Source of the DNA: Spirometra erinaceieuropaei
Lineage: Eukaryota > Platyhelminthes > Cestoda > Diphyllobothriidea > Diphyllobothriidae
Assembly: GCA_902702965.1 (NCBI GenBank)
Contig: CACRXP010000228.1
Location: 175,014-239,013 of the forward strand
Length of the DNA stretch: 64,000 nucleotides
Direction of reading: 5' to 3'
The notes under the pieces were generated by a model. The model worked only from the letters and a program-made list of their open reading frames with translations, had not been told where the DNA came from and searched no databases. Made by a program: the position numbers and the translations under genes. Every line of letters begins with the position of its first letter. The stretch's first letter is position 1. Below are positions 11,901 to 22,199 of this stretch, one piece after another.

Positions 11901-12620
11901 CAAGACGATCGACATAGGTCTATAGCCCTGGAATGGCCATCCAACCGTATCGATGAACCTAAAGTGACCGAACGGCTTCGCCTCCACTGATTGTAAACAT
12001 CAAACGGCACTCACAAATGCGAGGTAGAGGGTCGAATTACCGACGGTTGCTATGACTGGCCGTAGTATCTCTAGACTGAGAGCCCTCCACACACGTCCTG
12101 TCCGAATTGCAGACCTACTCCTGCTATGTGCAGATCTATCGTCTATCCCTTGGTCCCATGTAATCAGTCTTTATTGACAGAGGAGGGTGAGTGACGCTTA
12201 CACACTTCGAGCAAACATGCGGAATGCCTAGGAGTATTTGCGACATGGAGGGGAGTTGAGCGTTTGGGCCGACGGTGCATCAGATTGTGCCAGGCTAGTC
12301 GATGCACTTGACGGGGATAGCCATTGCACAGTCAACTTCTACCCACTGCAGATGTGATCTTGTCTGATCTAGCCTGCCAGATAATGTGAAGAGTTTGCAA
12401 GCTGCTCATGGCTAGGGTGCAATTACCCTGACATGAGCTGTACTCTCCCTCCAATCAGATAAACCATGATACTTCACCCTAAGGCAAGATGTAGAAGGCT
12501 GAATACTACTTAGCATCTGTCCAACAATTAGTCAGGCGCATTCAGGATGACCTCCATTGCTTAACCGTGACAATGAGTATGTGCTGACATTACAGACATG
12601 ATTAGTTGTTGAATAACGGA
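8975..12620. repeat. Diverged tandem array of ~1 kb units
   Basis: At least three to four related units occur in a row. The word 'gagtgg..gctg(a/g)cattgca' appears at 9418, 10403, 11392 and, degenerate, at 12574. The block 'gccaggctagtcgatgcact' appears near 10828 and 12290, with a variant near 11782. A ~450 bp stretch at 10830-11285 is repeated at 11783-12245 with only scattered differences. 'acactagtctcaagtgtca' is at 9044 and 10331. Unit 1 is lengthened by the insertion at 9535-9928 and unit 2 lacks about 300 bp. A further relic lies near 13455-13570. Short ORFs such as 10835-11035 and 11787-11987 (minus) are conserved between units only because the DNA is. Confidence 0.8.
9535..9928. mobile_element. 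Palindromic tRNA-derived element with 12-bp target-site duplication
   Basis: Two tRNA-like modules lie head to head. The minus-strand copy is at about 9560-9650 and the plus-strand copy at about 9785-9880. Each has an A-box-like CTCGTAGCTCAAGTGGTTAG or its near complement and a B-box-like TTCGAGTCCC or GGTATTCGAACC. The outer ends are inverted repeats of each other (TATTGACCCAACTGTG and its complement). The whole insert is bounded by perfect 12-base direct repeats, TTCTCGGTTTAT, at 9523-9534 and 9929-9940. The neighbouring tandem unit near 10530 has a single diverged copy of that site with no insert, so it serves as an empty-site allele. A second element of the same design lies at 61621-61848. 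Confidence 0.8.
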
Positions 12621-14573
12621 AGTAGTATGCATTCCGAGACGATATAATATAAGGAGAAGGCTCGTCGGTAAATCGAGGTATACTCGTCCGGTCATCTTGA
12701 ATATCCCGTATTCAGCACCTCCCTCACAGAGTGAACAATGTGTGAAAACCTCAACACCTCCCCTAACTTCCGTCACCTATCCAGACACGTTCTTCACCCC
12801 CACATATAGACGTCTGTTTTGTTGATGTAACCTCGATGTCCCCCTAGGTCCCTAGTGCGATTATCTCCCTTGTGGTGGTTATGCGGTGTCAGTGTGTGCA
12901 GGTTGAGCGCTACAACCACCATGTCGAAAGCCATGTTGTAAGGAGAAAACAGAAGGCACCAGAATTAGGGGTCTATTGTCCAAAGAACCCGGAGTTGTCC
13001 TCTCAGGCGGCAGTGGCCACTGGCGAAGCCAGGGCTGGTGTTGACTGCGTCCAGCCATGCCTGAGAGTCCTTGAGATAGTGGTGGCAGCCGCGTTTGCAG
13101 GCTCGTGGGCCAAGCTAAAGTGGTGTCCAGTCAGTGTGTGTTGCATTTGCCGAGGGGTGGTGTCCCAGTGGCTTGTTTAGCTGGTTGCAGGGGATGGCGC
13201 GTTCGAGTGGCGCATGGGCAGCTGCGGCTGTGCGGACGTTGGTATGCCCGAGCTGTCGGTCGTGTGACGTCAGGTCAGCGCGTCTAGAACGGCTCACTGC
13301 GGAAGGGCTGAATGACCTTGAGGCAGCGAGATCTTGAACAATGGCGCCAGACCAGTCATGATGGCTGCCACTACACCCTCACATTTCATTTCGTCTGACG
13401 ATGGGTTGGTGTAACCGACTTGAAAATTCACGAGTATACTTCGATTTTCCGACGAGCCTTCTTTTATGATTATTTGTCTCCAGGTAGAAATCCCGTCTAA
13501 GGAAAAAGTTTTATAGTCTATAGAACTCTCTTTCGACAATAACGGCCTTCGCCTCTTCGTGGTGGCGATAAATCGACAACTTTGGTTTTTGGGGTTAATT
13601 AAATGCTAACTTCTGGCAGTTCTAACGGCGACTGGTAAGGAATCTGTCTGGTTGCAAGAGGGCGTACAACAACGTTGTTTCCATGAGGTAGTATAAATTG
13701 CACAATATGATGGTCGCTCCAAGGGTGGTTTTATACTGCGCGGCTCGGTATCCGAACAGTTGAAATTGGCTTGGTGCTTTGGTTCTTGCTGACATCTCAA
13801 TTTGCTTCGAGGTTTCAGCATACTTTTTTTTATAAATGGTCCGATCACTGACAGTTCGGAATGTCAAAATAGGAGTGGGCCCATGGTAGCCGTGATTTCA
13901 CGGAAATCTGAGGGGATAACACTATCAGCTAAGTGGCTTAATTCATGAGATTTAGTGAAAATCATGCAACCATTAGCGAATATCTGAAGCGCAGCGTTTT
14001 TGCTCTAGGATCATACAGACAGATAAGGACCTTCTGCATGGAAATGCGTAGAAACGCCTTCTGGATCTCAATCTGGAATACAAGATCTAACAGAAATATC
14101 GTCACAAGTTGTGATCCAGCACATATGCGAGGAGATAGTGGATGAGACGGAACATTCGGAACCCTCTATCTGCCTCTACTTGCCTCCTTTGGAATGGGCT
14201 TTTTCCAAATTATGTATCTGTTTTTCGCCTTGAATCCCTCAAAGCATGATTGTGTCATCCGATCTCTCGCCCCTGCGTATTAATATTCTTGAGTCAGCTA
14301 TTTCCTTTCGGGCCAAGTTGATTCATAGGGAAATATCTTGAAGTTGTTATTTCTCAAGACATCGCAATCGCAATACTCAGCACTTGTAGTGATATGAACC
14401 ACGTGCAATTTGCTTGGCATGATAGTAATTTCACCAAAATTGGATGAGGGCATTTGGGATGAGAAATATGGATGCGGCAAATCTTGAAGGATTATCGGTA
14501 CATTTTGAGGTTTGGGTTGTGAAGTTAGCATGCACTCTGGTTACGTTGTCATAGGTCCACCTAGCAGCTGTTA
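12621..14573. other. No recognised gene; relic of the tandem unit near 13455-13570
   Basis: The stretch near 13455-13570 repeats the 'tgtctccaggtagaaatcc' and 'gaactctctttcgacaataa' blocks of the 9-12 kb units in diverged form. Overlapping ORFs at 12872-13337 and 13606-13867 have no domain I know. Nothing else is supported. Confidence 0.4.
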
Positions 14574-14579
14574 GATTGG

Positions 14580-14736
14580 CCAATCATAGAACGGGGATGT
14601 GCAGGGCAAACCACTGAGCCGTGCGGGCTGGGTCACGTGTTGGCGGCTACCTTTAGACTCCGCTTACCCGACAAGCTACGTCAGCCAATCATGTTACAGG
14701 CATTGGGCCTCTCAATTCGTTCGGCAGAGTATAAAT
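14580..14736 (+). promoter_or_regulatory. Promoter of small gene 2: CCAAT, E-box, CCAAT, TATA
   Basis: A CCAAT core lies at 14580-14584 (GGCCAATCATAGA), a CACGTG E-box at 14634-14639, a second CCAAT at 14685-14689 (AGCCAATCA) and a TATA core at 14730-14736 (GTATAAATAG). The ATG is 65 bases from the start of the TATA core. The word AATCATAGA also occurs upstream of gene 1 at about 2297, again suggesting common ancestry of the promoters. Confidence 0.7.
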
Positions 14737-14794
14737 AGATGCCGTCGGCATCCACTCAGTGTGACGCCATCGATATACAGTTGATCGACTCGAG

Positions 14795-15013
14795 ATGAAA
14801 CTGCAACTCTACCTCCTTCTGCTCACGGCCATCGTTTTGGGAACGTCGATGAACGGCGCTAGGGTGTACGCTGCAGACAAGGAACATGCTGAAAAGGAGA
14901 CGGAGACACCACTGACTGGCGCTTGGGGTGGCGGTGGTGGTGATCGATGGGGTGGCGATGGCGGTGACCGCTGGCATGGCGGCGGCGGTGGTGGTGGTGG
15001 CCGCAAGTGGTGA
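14795..15013 (+). CDS. Small secreted Gly-rich peptide (family member 2)
   Basis: The product is 72 residues and begins MKLQLYLLLLTAIVLG, nearly identical to member 3 at 21902. The signal peptide probably ends at Val-Tyr-Ala26, a few residues later than in its relatives. Then comes a short acidic segment (KEHAEKETETP) and, from about residue 42, an uninterrupted run of Gly with two D-R-W steps and one His, ending RKW. The mature part has no cysteine. The start was taken as the first ATG after the TATA box. An AATAAA lies about 60 bases after the stop. Blocks in the 3' flank (CTTCCTCTTG...GAATTC near 15100) match those after gene 3. Gly-rich low-complexity secreted proteins in flatworms include eggshell precursors; that role is only a hypothesis here. 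Confidence 0.8.
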   Translation: MKLQLYLLLLTAIVLGTSMNGARVYAADKEHAEKETETPLTGAWGGGGGDRWGGDGGDRWHGGGGGGGGRKW

Positions 15014-15072
15014 AGGCCCCCGAAGCACCTTCCCCACCCTTGGTCGGGACTGCGAACAGTTGTCAGATTTTA

Positions 15073-15078
15073 AATAAA
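15073..15078 (+). terminator. Polyadenylation signal of small gene 2
   Basis: A canonical AATAAA sits 60 bases beyond the stop codon, inside TTTTAAATAAATG. This is a plausible short 3' UTR. Confidence 0.6.
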
Positions 15079-15119
15079 TGTTGACAGATATTATGTACCT
15101 TCCTCTTGCACTGAATTCT

Positions 15120-17283
15120 TCGGGTCTGGACATTCGTTTGAGCGCGCTGCGGTGTCTGATGGTCTTGTAGGCTTCCTCTGCGGGGGAGGATTGAGGCCTC
15201 ATTGGGTCGTTGGCGTATAGGTGGGTGTTTTACAAGAAACCTTTAATTTGACCGCATGCAGTATCTAGCGCGGGCCAGTATAGGATTCTAGTTGGATATT
15301 CGAGTCAAATTGAACCTGCTTTTACTGAAAACCATCGCTTGGGAAGTTCCGCCAGAGTATCGTCGCAGATATGCTTTACTGACGACTGGCAAGAGTTCTG
15401 AACACTTGCCTTGCGTAAGCTGGCAGAGCAAGTTGTTTTCCGTAGAATGTCAGCCTGCCGCAGCTGTCACTCCGAATATATCAATTGTGGTGCTGTTCAA
15501 CGTGTCAGCCACAGGGCAGACGAGAAAAGTTCCGTGTTTGAACATATCGCCAAATGAGGGAAACTCGATCGTCCGCACATCAGCAGGAGCATGGAGCACG
15601 ATGTTTCTACCAAACCCAGAGAGTTTGTCCGCATTCCGGCATCATGGATTCATAGCGTGGCCAGTCTTCATCAACCGAATGTAGGAAGCTGCACCGTTGG
15701 CCTATTCAAGATAAATATAAATGTGAATTAACATGATTTCGAAGGAGGATTGCAAAACGCTTAGAAACACGGCGGCGAGAACCTGTGCATGAAAAGTTTG
15801 ATCCCCACAGTGTCCTTTTAGTCAGGTTCGATGGATAAGCATGGTGTCGAGCACCCGTGAGTTGTTGGTCCGGAGATTATCGCCACCAGAGGATTGGGCT
15901 AAACGCATAAGCGCTGCCTTTTTGGGGTGGTGCCACTTTCATCATACCGAAAATATCGTTTTGGTTTTAAACTCCATCAGAACATCGAATTCGACCGGCA
16001 GTGTTACTAAGGACATCCTCAGCCCTAAAGGCTACCGCGTAATGGGCCGCAAAGTCATTTTATACCTATGAGACAATATAAATTACACGATTAATTGATC
16101 ACGATTGTTTGTCGCCCATACCCGAGCAGCGGAAATCGGGCATGTTCAATGGCCGTTAGTAGCATCCCAAAACCGTTTTCTAGGTTAGTGAACATATTTC
16201 TTATAATAGGGCTGTTCATAGACATCGTATTCTGTTTTCTGGCAAAATTCGTACAATTCCAGCATGACGTCGGTTAGTTTGCTCTCTGACTTTGGTGCCA
16301 TCGATTGACGATTGCTCATGGAAATCTGTTAAAAATGAATGACTTCCGAACGTGATTGTCCGCGTTCTTATTGGAGGCGCTACTTTTGCACCCCAATATT
16401 CAGGTGACCGTCTGGGTGGACCAATCAGGACATAACATTTTACGTGATAAACTGTCGTTATTCTTTAGAATCAAAGGTAATGACCTCGTTTTTTGTCCAA
16501 ATGGAATTTACGGCATCAGCATCCAATTCCATTTCCGCATTCAAATTGTCTACAGAGAGTCGGGAAACTTGAACCGAAATCTGCAAGCACGTTTCTCCAT
16601 GGAGGTGTTCACTTCTTTTTCACCATGACATCAATAATTACGATGTACTTTTGGCATGCTGGCTTTCCACAGAATATCTGCCCTCCATCTGTTGGAAGAT
16701 GGCGACTTCTCGTTCCGAGTGCTGCTTTCTGGATCTTCTACGCTTAATGAAAAGCAACTACTGTCCAGTTTATGCCTTAAGTGACGATTTTAGGAAGTCG
16801 ATTATCCTGAGAAATAGCTTTTTGAAAATAAGGTCTGCTTTTCAAAATGTAATACTTGGAGATTTCATCGAAGACGGCCCGGTTTTCGTAATGAAAGGCA
16901 ACTTCCATCTACAGGCGGTCAGCACGTGAGTCCGCGATATGGTATGGGGAGGAGAAGGTCCAATGACAAAGTGACTAGATTTCATTGTCGATGCGTACAA
17001 TTCGAGGAATCATTGGCTGACGACGGCACATAAGTCGGAGATGGCCGTTTCGGTGTCCCTGCCTTTGTCAATTTTAACTTCTCGTTTGAGATTCGATAGG
17101 AGGATCAGAGGATTAGAATCAATGAGAGAAAGTGGTGCGATTTATGGAGCGCTGAGCAACAATCCGGTGTTGTTATAAAAAATCAGTTTTTGCGGCTGGT
17201 CAGCGCAATCCGACTGTGATTATTCTGTTTCTATGTTTCTCCTTTATTGTATGCGCTGTTTCATCATGCCCGACAGGCCAACG
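15120..17283. other. Several unsupported open frames
   Basis: The longest open frame, 15292-15684 on the plus strand (130 residues), has no signal peptide or recognised domain, and its only starts are weakly placed. Those at 15841-16071, 16356-16628 and 16651-16929 are similar. They might be relics of a decayed element but I cannot name one, so I do not call them genes. Confidence 0.35.
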
Positions 17284-17445
17284 GATTCGTGGCCCCGTGG
17301 TTAGAGGCGTGGACTTCTAACTAACAGGTCGCGAGTTCGAGCCTCGGGTGTTCTACACTGCGGGGTTGGGCATGACTGGCTGACGACGGCTAATAAGCCA
17401 GAAGTGGCCATTCCAATCTCCCTTGTCTCTGTCCGTAATAACATA
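17284..17445 (+). mobile_element. SINE-like element, 5' half
   Basis: The tRNA-like head has GGCCCCGTGGTTAGAGGCG as A box and GGTCGCGAGTTCGAGCC as B box. The family body follows (CTGACGACGGCTAATAAGCC, then a CCTTGTCTCTGTC word) and breaks off at about 17445. The downstream two thirds of the body are absent. Confidence 0.8.
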
Positions 17446-17454
17446 CTGCATATG

Positions 17455-17603
17455 CCATTATGTATCCTGTTCATTCGAACAAGATATTCTGCACCGATGA
17501 TTGAGACAAGGAGAGTCATGAGCACGGCCATCAAATGTGCAAAAATGATTAATATAAACGTGAGCAAGACAACGATGATGTGGTACATTGATCTTGCCAA
17601 CAA
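17455..17603 (-). other. Possible exon with two hydrophobic segments (weak)
   Basis: On the minus strand a frame reads MYHIIVVLLTFILIIFAHLM, followed by a second hydrophobic run (AVLMTLLVSIIGAEYL) and a basic segment (VRMNRIHN). A splice-like AG (AAAAG) lies before it at about 17628 and a GTATGT donor-like word after it at about 17444-17450. The next bases downstream are SINE. It could be one exon of a membrane protein gene, or just A/T-biased hydrophobic chance. No family is recognised. Confidence 0.2.
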
Positions 17604-17646
17604 TGCCCCCGGTGTGGTCTCGGAAGTCTTTTAAACTCTGTCTCCT

Positions 17647-17674
17647 NNNNNNNNNNNNNNNNNNNNNNNNNNNN
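17647..17674. other. Assembly gap (28 N)
   Basis: This is a run of 28 undetermined bases. The ORFs that cross it are artefacts. Confidence 1.
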
Positions 17675-18465
17675 AAGACGGTCGATGGCAAAATGTGCTT
17701 CGATTAAGATGGTGGATGTATGCAGATACGGCATCTATGGCGCCCCATCTTGAAAGGGTGCTTGATCACCAAACAGTTGAGTCTCTCCTCGACCAAACAT
17801 TTCTGTTATCCCTCAATTCATGCTCAGTTGACCTCCGTTATTGTTTCTCTGCTAGTCATCAGTACTTAAACAGATTTCACACTCAAATTCATCAGAATAC
17901 GATCCACAGTCTTTCAATAACAAATTGGGGTCCTTCAGCCTACTTTCGCCTAAATTATTTCAACGAATAGTCCGGATCTGTTAGGTTTGTCACTTAGCAC
18001 TCAGATTATTTTCTACAGCAAGGTCACCCTTTTGAAAGAAGGCAGAATCGAAAGGGAAGGAGTTTTTAATTTACAGGGTTGATCGTCTAAGTATATAGTA
18101 ACTTTGTGCAAGTTTAGCGCTTGCAGGGAAAGGAATCGCTCTGGTTAGGATCATACGATTTTGGAAATCGCTGCAATTTCCTCGGTATTCCTGGACAAGA
18201 GTTGACTGACACGCTTGCGTTTATTTGTTGCTGGGTAAAAATTCGAACTCATCGACCATGAATTTAATGAGGCATATTCTCACTTCACACCGCCATCTGC
18301 ATAATCCGAACGCGATTGTACCCGAACTGTCAGTTTATTATAAGTCAATAGTTATCGTCGGTCAGTGCCGATTAGTCGAAAATATTGGGGGTTTGGCCTA
18401 CTGATGATCTCTGTGCTGAATACGCCAGCCTGAACCATTGAACGTCGTTTGCCCGGGCTGCTGGA
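17675..18465. other. No recognised feature
   Basis: One 91-residue frame (17695-17970) opens after the gap. It has no recognisable motif and could not be linked to a neighbour. Confidence 0.35.
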
Positions 18466-18687
18466 GGGACTATAGAGGAAGAGAGCTCCAAAGCACAACG
18501 AGAAGAGTGTGTTCCGTGGTGCGATCGGTGGCCGCCCCTCTACCCGATCGCAGCCGGTAGGACAACCAGCCCATGACTCAGTGGTTAGGGGCGTTGGACC
18601 TCTAACCAGCGGGTCGCGGGGTCGAGTCCCAGGTGTTTCCCACCTCGGGGGGTAGGTATGGCCGGCTGACGACGGCTAATAAGCCGA
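18466..18687 (+). mobile_element. SINE-like element with body before the head
   Basis: The 3' body part (GAGCGCC-like region, CCCGATCGCAGCCGGTAGG) precedes a complete tRNA-like head (GACTCAGTGGTTAGGGGCG; GGTCGCGGGGTCGAGTCCC) and the start of a new body ending in GACGACGGCTAATAAGCC. The order body-head-body is what a tandem or dimeric element would give. Confidence 0.75.
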
Positions 18688-18904
18688 GGAACACTTCATT
18701 GTTGTAGGCATTTTCTGGAATCTCATGGTTACGTGGTGTGCCGAAAGACGGATTTCTTTCAAATGCACTTGATCGAGAAGGTCACCGAGGAGACATCTTT
18801 TTTTCATAAAGTCAGTGACACTGCATAAACTAGGATCGACTGAAAAGTGAAGACTATATTGTCAAACGCGGGTTGGAATAGCTAAAGCATGGCCCTGAGA
18901 ATTA

Positions 18905-19150
18905 AAGGATTAATGATTGGACAAATATATCGCGCGGCTGGAGTAGGCGGCCACGCTGTTCTAACGCACAGTTAAACTGTTAACCATTAATTTTGTACCG
19001 CTGGGGATGGAGTAACAATAGCAAAACTGGTCAAATTCGGACTTCTTGCGCAAATGAAAGGGGGGATTCATCGTCTGCGTTTAGTCCGAAATACTGATTG
19101 CGAGGCGATTTCCTCAGTTTGGACAAACAGTGGGGACTACAATTTAGAGA
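18905..19150 (+). repeat. Dispersed repeat, copy 3 of 3
   Basis: The AAATATATCGCG core, then 'gtaggcggcca' and 'ctaacgcac', matches copy 1. The 'cctcagtttggacaaacagt' block matches copy 2. Confidence 0.5.
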
Positions 19151-19324
19151 CCTGTGAGCTGTATTATCCCCAAGCCCAGCGGTACGCAATTTAAATTCTC
19201 TGGGTGTGATGCTTTGAAGCACTCCACTCTCCAAATCTGTGGGGTACTCAATAGCAAAGGAGGCATGCACTTATAGTGAGTTTTACGTCATCAAATCACA
19301 AGTTTTAATAAGTTACTCAGGTAA

Positions 19325-19965
19325 CAGGATGCCATACTAACAGCACAGGTAATAGCTAAAAGCCCAGACACGCGTGTTTCGCCGATATTATGCCGTCGCA
19401 TGGCGCAGCTGCGAGGGGTTCGACTCACCAGTGGGTCCCCCAACATTCTTTGCGTGCTTCCTGGTAGATACTCCAGTTTAGTAATTATTACTTTTTAATT
19501 TCCCCAGAAACTAACTGCGAACTTGGAGTAAATCAGTATATTCTAGCGTGTATGGGTGTAAACCAAAATTTGCTGTATGAATATCTGGGCCGAAATCCAT
19601 CATCCACAGCGGATAACCGCGCACTATTCAATAGTAGGGGGCGCTTATCGATCGTTCTTACGTAACTCACTCGTTCCGTTTTGCCTTATAGGCTCTCTCT
19701 CGAGCCAAACCAGCAGCCGCACAGCGGTGCATGATTTAGGCAGAATGGCAGAATGTCGGTAATGCCATTCCGCGTACTATTCGTTAACTGCCGACAAGCA
19801 GCTAGTAGTATATTTTATGTTAGGAAGATATCATACTAGCAACACAGGTACTAGCTAAAGGCCTATACACGCGTGTTCCGCCGATCTTCTGTCGCCTATA
19901 GACCCTAGAATATACTGATCTACCCCCAAGTTTGCAGTTAATTTCTGAGGAAATTAAAAAGCAAC
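19325..19965. repeat. Relic of the 35/37 kb foldback family with a nested SINE fragment
   Basis: 'ggatgccatactaacagcac' followed by 'aggtaatagctaaaagcc', and later 'gaaactaactgcgaacttgg' with 'agcggataaccgcg', match the foldback element at 35186 and 37020. A minus-strand SINE body fragment (19644-19765) interrupts it. After the interruption the match resumes with 'ttaactgccgacaagcag' and ends at 'cagttaatttctgagg'. Confidence 0.65.
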
Positions 19966-20319
19966 ACTTAAACAAGTGCCTACTCTGACCCCCGAAACCA
20001 CCGCATTTCTCGATCACTGGCATTGTTGCCCCCCGTTTGTAACCATCCATCGTCAGTCCACAAGGTATAACGATTTGCAGAGACTTCATCAGGGTGGATT
20101 AGTAATGCCATGCCTCCAGGTGTGATCGTGGACACAAGAGAAAACTGTTAGATTCTCGTAGGTGCGTGTTCATGGGCCGCAGTGTCAATAAAGCGTGGGG
20201 ATTTCACCAGGTTTGGATGGCGAGTAGGCTTCAAACGTCAGAGGGGTGGGTTAACGTCGTGCAGCCTAGACTCGAGTCACGTAGGCAACTTGGTGTTCCC
20301 AGGTCATCTGTTGTTAGCG

Positions 20320-20620
20320 CCCGGCAAATACGGGCCAACCTGCATGACTGCGGTCACGGTTTGCCCTCATCGTGACGTGGCGATGCCCCCCCCCACCGCT
20401 GTCTCAAAGGGGACGGGCGGATGGGGGTGCTGCTAGAAAATGACTTTTTGCACAGTGCAATTACGCCCCGCATTTGCACTGGCGCTAATTACCATTCGAT
20501 TGCCCCCCCCCCACTGACAGTACCGAGTTCCTCCTATCGCCTACGCCGGGGTGTGCGCAAGTCACCGTCCCTGCATCCACCCAGCATAGTGGACGTCGGC
20601 GGCGTCAACGAAGGCCAAGT
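20320..20620. repeat. GC-rich dispersed repeat, third copy
   Basis: It shares 'gtgcaattac.ccc.gcatt' and 'gcactggcgctaatt' blocks with 8490-8560 and lies in a similarly C/G-run-rich context. Short ORFs here (20166-20636) are not supported. Confidence 0.5.
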
Positions 20621-20680
20621 TGACAAGATGGCATGACAACACATACTTCCCCGGAAAAGCGCCTACTATTCTTAATTTGG

Positions 20681-21125
20681 TAGGGGGCGTTCAACAATCG
20701 TTCTTATGGAGCTCACTCGTTCCGTTTTGCTTACGGGCTCCCTCTTGATCCCAACCAGCAGCCGCACAGCGACGAATGATATAGGCAGAAAGGCATTATC
20801 TACAAAGATAAGGGAGACTGGATGGCCATTTCTGGCTTATTAGCCGTCGTCAGCCAGTCATACCCAACCCCGAAGTGTGGAACATCCGAGGTTCGAACTC
20901 GAACGATCGGCGAGCGCCCCCTACCATTGTATATTCCCGATCGAAACCGACAGGGAAAAAGCTCGTTGCCCAGTGGTTAGAGACGTGGACTTCAAACAAA
21001 CAGGTCGCGGGTTCGAGTCTCGGGTGTTCCACACTTCGGGGTTGGGTATGACTGGTTGACGACGACTAATAAGCCAGCAATGGCCATTCCAGTCTTCCTT
21101 GTCTCTGTCGGTAATGCCATCCTAT
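20681..21125. mobile_element. Two SINE-like copies head to head
   Basis: A minus-strand copy (20681-20901), starting at the GGGGGCG end and ending in a truncated head, abuts a plus-strand copy (20902-21125) that begins in the 'gatcggcgagcgcc' part of the body and then has a full head (CCAGTGGTTAGAGACG; GGTCGCGGGTTCGAGTC) and the CTAATAAGCCAGCAATGGCC body. The two form an imperfect inverted repeat. Confidence 0.8.
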
Positions 21126-21209
21126 TTTTACTTTACCTGTCTAAACCTCCTCGTTCTCGATCGGCGAATGCACTTTCACCGTTACATACATGCACGCGCG
21201 TGTGTGGCA

Positions 21210-21450
21210 CGCAAAGACGGACCATTTAGATTTTATCAACTGCTGCGCCCAATTCCCGCCACCGGTCTTATTGACTCTGTCATGACGCAAAATCCAGGGG
21301 GGTGAAGGGTTGGGGAGGGTGCGAAAGATGCTACCCAAGCCTACTATCATCGTACATCAATTCATGCGCAAGCCACGTCCCCAGCTCTCACCCTGCTATG
21401 GAGTACACGGTGAACACGACCGACAACGACGCTCGAACTGTCGTGGGTTT
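21210..21450 (-). repeat. Copy of the GACCGTCGTTG repeat family
   Basis: Read in reverse, this gives the diverged head (CGACAGTTCGAGCG, then GTGTACTCCATAG) and body (gcatcttt...ccctcc...tgacagagtcaataagacc) of a repeat that recurs at 32440, 34040, 43080, 43510, 51155, 52140, 59200 and 59580. Confidence 0.65.
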
Positions 21451-21711
21451 GTGTGCGAGACTGCGTTCATCGATCAAGCTATGCATGACGTAAAAGCTGT
21501 AGGACTAAATCTGCGGTTATCAGAGTACTGCAATTAGCATGCTAGCATCTAAAAATCGCACAATCGAGTACATGTAACATGCAGCAACGCATGGTAGACT
21601 CGGATTGCCTTCTTTGAGTGAGCCTTCATACGCGCTTCCGACTTCTCCTGGCAAGGTAATTCATATGGTAGTTGGGCACTGACTACTTCTCACGGCACCA
21701 GCACAACGTAG

Positions 21712-21863
21712 CCAATAGCCGAATGAGCTATTGCTCAACCAACCGGTTACCACCCTTAACTGACAGTCTGTAGTGGTCGCGTTGACGACATCCTCGCGGA
21801 TTTATGAGGGCTTCCGTCAAAAACACATTTTACACCCTGCCACACGAAGCTGCTAATATAAAA
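21712..21863 (+). promoter_or_regulatory. CCAAT and TATA boxes of small gene 3
   Basis: AGCCAATAGCC has its CCAAT core at 21712-21716. TATAAAA is at 21857-21863, 45 bases before the ATG, the same TATA-to-ATG spacing as gene 1. The CCAAT box is much further from the TATA box than in genes 1 and 2, so its relevance is less sure. Confidence 0.6.
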
Positions 21864-21901
21864 GGACCATGTGTGCATAGAATCGGTCTAATCGCGTCGC
21901 C

Positions 21902-22087
21902 ATGAAACTGCAGCTCTGTCTCCTCCTCCTTACGGCCATCATTTTGGGTAACTGCATGGAGGTCAGTGCGGACACAAAGGCCACAACAGGAACGCAGGAT
22001 AACTCCGACTCGGACAAAAAGGCACAGATTCAGCATGAACACAATCAACAACTGAGGCATCACCACGACGACGAAGACGAGGATTAG
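21902..22087 (+). CDS. Small secreted His/Asp-rich peptide (family member 3)
   Basis: The product is 61 residues. The first 23 form a signal peptide, MKLQLCLLLLTAIILG then NCMEVSA, cleaved before Asp24 at the same position as in member 1. The mature part starts DTKATTGTQ, which resembles DANLRTTQ of member 1. It continues with Asp/Ser/Lys and ends in a striking HEHNQQLRHHHDDEDED tail that could bind divalent metal ions. It has no cysteine after cleavage. The start is the first ATG after the TATA box. The 3' flank shares TTATTTCAATGAA with gene 1 and CTTCCCTCTTG...GAATTC with gene 2. The function is unknown. The conserved leader with a divergent mature region indicates a paralogous secreted family. 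Confidence 0.8.
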   Translation: MKLQLCLLLLTAIILGNCMEVSADTKATTGTQDNSDSDKKAQIQHEHNQQLRHHHDDEDED

Positions 22088-22199
22088 GGACTGACAGAAC
22101 ATCTTTGACACACCCAGTGTTGGCTCATTGTGGACGAATTAACAATGCCTTTAGAACTTGCTTAGAATATACATTATTTCAATGAATATTTCCCGAAAA

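Noticed and set aside
15292..15684. 130-residue plus-strand ORF
   Set aside because: No recognised domain and no splice, promoter or paralogue support; could be relic or chance.
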